Assembly (NCBI GenBank): GCA_027030285.1
Contig: JALVFC010000332.1
Coordinates: forward strand, 1 to 9,208
Length of the DNA stretch: 9,208 bases
Reading direction: 5' to 3'
Source: Thiotrichaceae bacterium
Lineage (GTDB): Bacteria > Pseudomonadota > Gammaproteobacteria > Thiotrichales > Thiotrichaceae
Positions 6,016 to 9,208 of the stretch are shown piece after piece. Each line of letters begins with the position of its first letter. Positions within the stretch are counted from its first letter, which is position 1. Under the pieces are notes generated by a model. The model searched no databases and was not told the origin of the DNA. It saw only the letters and a list, made by a program, of their open reading frames with translations. Position numbers and translations under genes: made by a program.

Positions 6016-8037
6016 GTGATTTTAAAAAGAACCGTATACCTGTTTGCGCTTGTTGTAGTGCTTTTATCTCCACCTGCAAATGCACTTAGCACACAATTTG
6101 TACTCCCTGATAGTAAGTGGCATCAGATTTCATTACCGGTAACGCCAGACCCTGCTGGTACTACTGTGCGTGATTTATTTGGTGATGAACTCAATCCAGA
6201 TGATTATGGCAATGTATGGGGGCTATTTTCTTATGACCCAACAGCTGTACCCGCTGCTTATGTTGATCTGGGCATTGATGGTGTACTGCAAAAGGGCGTG
6301 GCTTACTGGATGATTCAGAAAACTGGCAGTCCAGTTACACTAGATATATCCAATTATGTGGTCACTGCGAGTGGTGATTTTGAAGTAGCGTTGGTAGCAG
6401 GAAATAATACTGTCTGGAATATGGTGGGCTTCCCACATGATGCGCCCATCGACTTCAGGAGGCTGATCGTTCGCACAGATTCAGGTGATTGTGCGGATGC
6501 CGATGGTTGTACCATTGATGAAGCTTCACAGCTAAACATCGTTGCAAACCAGTTCTTTTCCTACAATGGTTCTGCCTATGAAACGACTGAATCAACGCCT
6601 GCAGCACATACACTCACACCCTGGAAAGGCTATTGGGTTGCTGCCCTTGCAGGAGCGAATGGGCTTAATCCCAAACTTACCTTTCCTGCACGTTGGGCCT
6701 TGAATGACACAGGTCTGCTTACGGGTGAAGATGGCCAAACGGGTCGCGATGCAACCCATAATGACAATAGTAACGGCTTTGCAGGTTTTGACTTTACCAA
6801 GCTTGATACGAATGGTACTCCTGTTAGTAGTGGAAGCTGGTCTTGTGTTAAAGACAATGTCACGGGGTTGATCTGGGAAGTTAAAACGACTGATGGTGGC
6901 TTACATGATAAAAATGATAAATACGTGTGGTATGACCCTGCGGGTGGTACAGGCTTCCAGCAGGCATCGCAGACAATTGTATATTCAGGTGATACGAGTA
7001 AAAACAATACTTGTGCAGGTTATGACCCGAATGATGCTTCTACCTATTGTAACACTTATGCCTATTTGCAAAGAGTTAATGCGCAGGGCTGGTGCGGTGC
7101 GAATGATTGGCGGTTACCGACTCGTGAAGAGTTACGCAGCCTGGTTAAGATGGATAGTATTATTCCCAAAGACAACGTGCCGGCAATTGATCTTGACTAT
7201 TTCCCGAATACTACTGCATCACACAAGATTGATTGTGTGGACATAATTTATATTGCTTTGGTTAATCAAGGCTCGTCTCCGACTGGTTCAAGTAATTCCA
7301 CTGTGCAAGGTGTTATTAATAACTTACTTGTCAATGATGCTGACTATGCACAAGCATGCCAAAGCTTCGATGCACAGTCTTATCAAAACCATTTGAATGG
7401 TCAGGGCAATGCTACCAACCCAAGAGGAAGAGGGGTAGGCTATGCGACTCAGGATCTTGGTGCTGAAAACCCTGAAGCACTATGGACAATCTTTTTTGAT
7501 GACAAGGAAATAGACCATGAAATTACTTACCATGATATGCGTTATATCAGGCTGGTGAGAGGTGGAAAGGTTCTTGATAATAATTCAAGTAATAGCAATG
7601 AGGGTCGCTTTGTTAATAATCAGGACGGAACAGCGACAGATATGCTAACCGGGTTAACATGGAAGCGATGTCTTGAAGGCTACACTTTGGATGATAATTC
7701 AACACCCGGTGATATTACTGATGATCATTGTAATATAAACGGTACGACCAACTTTAGTTGGCAAAATGCACTGGCCCTGAAAGGTAGCTCATTTGCTAAC
7801 AGTAATGCATGGCGTGTGCCAAACTTGAAAGAGCTGACTTCTCTAACGGTACATAGTGGGCCTATATATCCAGCTACAAGCCGTGATATCTTCCCGGATA
7901 CACCTAACTTGGTCCTATGGACTTCCTCAGAACACTCAGGAAATACCAATAATGCATGGGGAGTAAATTTCGGAAATGGAGGGGATCGGGTTCACACCAA
8001 GAGTGGTCAACGACCAGTCAGACTGGTACGTGATTGA
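6016..8037 (+). CDS. Exported protein with duplicated N-terminal module and two DUF1566 (Lcl C-terminal-like) lobes
   Basis: This 673-residue protein has a clear signal peptide (KR, hydrophobic 7-18, likely cleavage after ANA at 23). Residues 28-210 look like two copies of one module: W35 HQISLP then WGLFSYD and GVAYWM; and W134 NMVGFP then FFSYNGS and WKGYWV. A linker with TGQTGRDA-type sequence (about 232-250) leads to the first DUF1566 lobe (about 273-517: VTGLIWE, NDWRLPTREELRSLV, YIRLVRGG). The second lobe (about 529-673) has DGTATDMLTGLTWKRC, NAWRVPNLKELTSL, LWTSSEH, AWGVNF and RPVRLVRD, all canonical. The related Legionella Lcl domain binds glycosaminoglycans and aids adhesion; whether this protein binds sugars is inference. 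Ten Cys after the signal peptide suggest disulfides. No lipobox, LPXTG or PEP-CTERM tail is visible, so it is probably periplasmic or secreted. It appears to be transcribed alone. Confidence 0.9.
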   Translation: MILKRTVYLFALVVVLLSPPANALSTQFVLPDSKWHQISLPVTPDPAGTTVRDLFGDELNPDDYGNVWGLFSYDPTAVPAAYVDLGIDGVLQKGVAYWMIQKTGSPVTLDISNYVVTASGDFEVALVAGNNTVWNMVGFPHDAPIDFRRLIVRTDSGDCADADGCTIDEASQLNIVANQFFSYNGSAYETTESTPAAHTLTPWKGYWVAALAGANGLNPKLTFPARWALNDTGLLTGEDGQTGRDATHNDNSNGFAGFDFTKLDTNGTPVSSGSWSCVKDNVTGLIWEVKTTDGGLHDKNDKYVWYDPAGGTGFQQASQTIVYSGDTSKNNTCAGYDPNDASTYCNTYAYLQRVNAQGWCGANDWRLPTREELRSLVKMDSIIPKDNVPAIDLDYFPNTTASHKIDCVDIIYIALVNQGSSPTGSSNSTVQGVINNLLVNDADYAQACQSFDAQSYQNHLNGQGNATNPRGRGVGYATQDLGAENPEALWTIFFDDKEIDHEITYHDMRYIRLVRGGKVLDNNSSNSNEGRFVNNQDGTATDMLTGLTWKRCLEGYTLDDNSTPGDITDDHCNINGTTNFSWQNALALKGSSFANSNAWRVPNLKELTSLTVHSGPIYPATSRDIFPDTPNLVLWTSSEHSGNTNNAWGVNFGNGGDRVHTKSGQRPVRLVRD

Positions 8038-8119
8038 CAGGCAGTAATAAATAGTCTGGAAGGAGCAGGATTTACCGGAGTATCGTAAAACTTGCCGCAT
8101 GAACCCAGAATCACTACAA

Positions 8120-8195
8120 ACCGTGCCCTGAATGCGGGAACAGAGTTGAGAAGAACACCAACCGCGCGACTTTTCCCGGACTGCACCCGGGCTAC
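8120..8195 (+). repeat. REP-like palindromic repeat, copy 1 (degenerate)
   Basis: It shares with copy 2 an exact 16-mer TGAATGCGGGAACAGA (8129-8144), the 12-mer GACTTTTCCCGG (8168-8179) and CCCGGGCTAC (8186-8195). The left arm has lost four bases relative to copy 2, which spoils its hairpin. About 11 extra bases separate the two right-end blocks, duplicating CCCGG. Confidence 0.75.
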
Positions 8196-8246
8196 AGAAA
8201 TATGGTAAAGCCACTGCACATACCAGAGAGCTCAACAACCGTAACA

Positions 8247-8326
8247 ACCGTAGCCCGCATGAATGCGGGAACAGAAAGGGAGAAAACACCCACCAAAAAC
8301 ACCAACGGTGACTTTTCCCGGGCTAC
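8247..8326 (+). repeat. REP-like palindromic repeat, copy 2 (intact)
   Basis: The arms GTAGCCCG (8250-8257) and CGGGCTAC (8319-8326) are exact inverted copies. The left arm also folds on itself as CCCGCAT-GA-ATGCGGG (8254-8269). The shared blocks with copy 1 are 8260-8275, 8310-8321 and 8317-8326. The left and right blocks of the two copies are each offset by 131 bases, so the copies are colinear. Confidence 0.8.
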
Positions 8327-8373
8327 TGGACTCTATTCTTAGACATGCTCCTGGTGACAGATAGCAACTTTAG

Positions 8374-9165
8374 TTACTTTCCGTACTTCACAGCCTCTGC
8401 AGGAAAATTAAGCTTAAGCACACGAAGAGTTGCAGCTGCCAATTCTGGTTTACCAAGCGCTTTACTGGCTTCGATTTTTATTTTCAATGCATCAATCACG
8501 GCAGGAGAGCCCTGATAGTGCTTAATGGTATATTCCGCCCGGTTGAATGCTGCTAAATACGCGCCTCTACGCATATAATATTTAGCCACATTGACCTCCG
8601 ACTTTGCCAAAGAGTTGCGTAAATGCTGCAAGCGTTGCCTGGCATCTGGCGTATATTTGCTGTTTGGAAAGCGGTTAATTAGCTGAGAGAAATCATGGAA
8701 AGCTTCTTTTTGCCGGACATTGTCCAGATCGGAGAAACTGCGTGGGAAGACCTTGTCGAGAATGCTTTTACCACGGTTGAAATTGACCAGCCCACGTAAA
8801 TACAGCGCATAGTCCATAATTGGGCTGCGTGGGTAGATGCGTTTGAAACGGTCAATCGTGTCCAGAGCAGTATCTTCTTCCTCTGCCTTGTAATAGGCAT
8901 AAGCCGTTTCCAGCAGGCTTTGTTGAGCAAAACGACCTAACGGATAACGCGCTTCCAGTGTTTCATAGTTCTTGATTGCTTCTTCATAGTTGCCCGCTTT
9001 CAGGGATGAACGTGCTCTGGATAGTAACTGGCTGGCTGAACGGCTGCCATCTGTACCAGTATCTGCATTATCTTCCTGAGAGAAGTGTGGCATTGAACAG
9101 GCGGTAAAACCGAGAGAAAGCAGAATCAGTAGCCACGATTTGATTAATTTATTGAAAGTCATCAT
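8374..9165 (-). CDS. bamD: Outer membrane protein assembly factor BamD
   Basis: BamD is an essential lipoprotein of the BAM complex. It sits on the inner face of the outer membrane and helps BamA insert beta-barrel proteins. The 263 residues start with a signal peptide and a lipobox FTAC (lipidated Cys23; Ser at +2 fits outer-membrane sorting). An acidic, Ser/Gly-rich linker (about 29-45) follows, and then TPR-type helical repeats from about residue 46. Family landmarks are GNYEEAIKNYETLEARYP, YALYLRGLVNF, FPRSFSDLDN, FSQLINRFPNSKYTPDA and VAKYYMRRGAY. Two Met codons stand at the start (9163-9165 and 9160-9162 on this strand); neither has a strong Shine-Dalgarno, so the choice is uncertain by one residue. 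The gene converges on the DUF1566 gene and probably has its own promoter near the window end. Confidence 0.97.
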   Translation of the reverse strand: MMTFNKLIKSWLLILLSLGFTACSMPHFSQEDNADTGTDGSRSASQLLSRARSSLKAGNYEEAIKNYETLEARYPLGRFAQQSLLETAYAYYKAEEEDTALDTIDRFKRIYPRSPIMDYALYLRGLVNFNRGKSILDKVFPRSFSDLDNVRQKEAFHDFSQLINRFPNSKYTPDARQRLQHLRNSLAKSEVNVAKYYMRRGAYLAAFNRAEYTIKHYQGSPAVIDALKIKIEASKALGKPELAAATLRVLKLNFPAEAVKYGK

Positions 9166-9197
9166 TAATATTTTTCATGTGTTTTTAGTATGCAGGG

Positions 9198-9203
9198 AGT
9201 ATA
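9198..9203 (-). promoter_or_regulatory. Possible -10 box for bamD
   Basis: Read on the minus strand this is TATACT, 32 bases upstream of the bamD start. Any -35 box would lie beyond the window edge, so the assignment cannot be completed. Confidence 0.3.
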
Positions 9204-9208
9204 CCTGA

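Larger units (their letters stand above)
8038..8373. other. Convergent spacer with a two-copy palindromic repeat
   Basis: This 336-base spacer lies between the 3' ends of the DUF1566 gene and bamD. I see no gene or classical terminator with a T-run in it. It is dominated by two related repeat copies (8120-8195 and 8247-8326), with a possible third degenerate start at 8093-8103 (ttgccgcatga). A 9-bp tandem duplication of AACAACCGT (8234-8251) runs into the second copy. The palindromes may act as a two-way transcription barrier between the convergent genes. Confidence 0.65.

Noticed and set aside
7936..8289. Minus-strand frames of 117 and 70 codons over the end of the DUF1566 gene and the spacer
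   Set aside because: They run through the palindromic repeats and the antisense of a well-supported gene, with composition unlike a real protein.
1040..8326. CRISPR array
   Set aside because: The repeats are two unrelated palindromic families with one and two copies; there is no regular repeat-spacer pattern and no cas gene.

Overview
The window looks like a stretch of chromosome from a gammaproteobacterium. It carries a lipid A biosynthesis gene (lpxB), a proteobacterial dCTP deaminase whose sequence resembles the pseudomonad type, and the outer-membrane assembly lipoprotein gene bamD. The two short repeat families in the spacers are also of a kind I associate with gammaproteobacteria. Base composition looks moderate to slightly AT-rich. 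I cannot name the genus; the DUF1566 exported protein and the spacer repeats would fit a sulfur-oxidising or methylotrophic lineage, but that is only an impression.

Layout. Positions 1-1007 hold lpxB, cut at its 5' end by the window edge. A compact inverted-repeat element (1040-1205) with a perfect 8-bp target duplication follows. After it come a LEA14-like lipoprotein gene (1222-1662) and dcd (1662-2225), which overlap by one base. A second same-strand group has its own strong ribosome binding site: a small four-helix membrane protein (2336-2716), a two-TM potassium channel with two cytoplasmic RCK domains (2736-4454), and an unrecognised basic membrane protein (4485-5492). The spacings of 19 and 30 bases suggest one operon. 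A 523-base gene-free leader (5493-6015) has several inverted repeats and a weak terminator-like hairpin. It precedes a 673-aa exported protein with two DUF1566 (Lcl C-terminal-like) lobes (6016-8037). A second spacer (8038-8373) holds two copies of a palindromic repeat. On the opposite strand, bamD (8374-9165) converges on it.

How the genes relate. lpxB and bamD are envelope-biogenesis housekeeping genes, and dcd feeds dUTP to thymidylate synthesis. The channel group probably acts in potassium homeostasis at the inner membrane, with the flanking small membrane proteins as possible partners. The DUF1566 protein is probably periplasmic or cell-surface. I see no CRISPR array, tRNA, rRNA, phage module or obvious defence system. 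The most notable non-housekeeping signals are the IS66-like miniature element, the channel/small-membrane-protein/unknown-protein trio, the duplicated architecture of the DUF1566 protein, and the structured leader in front of it.
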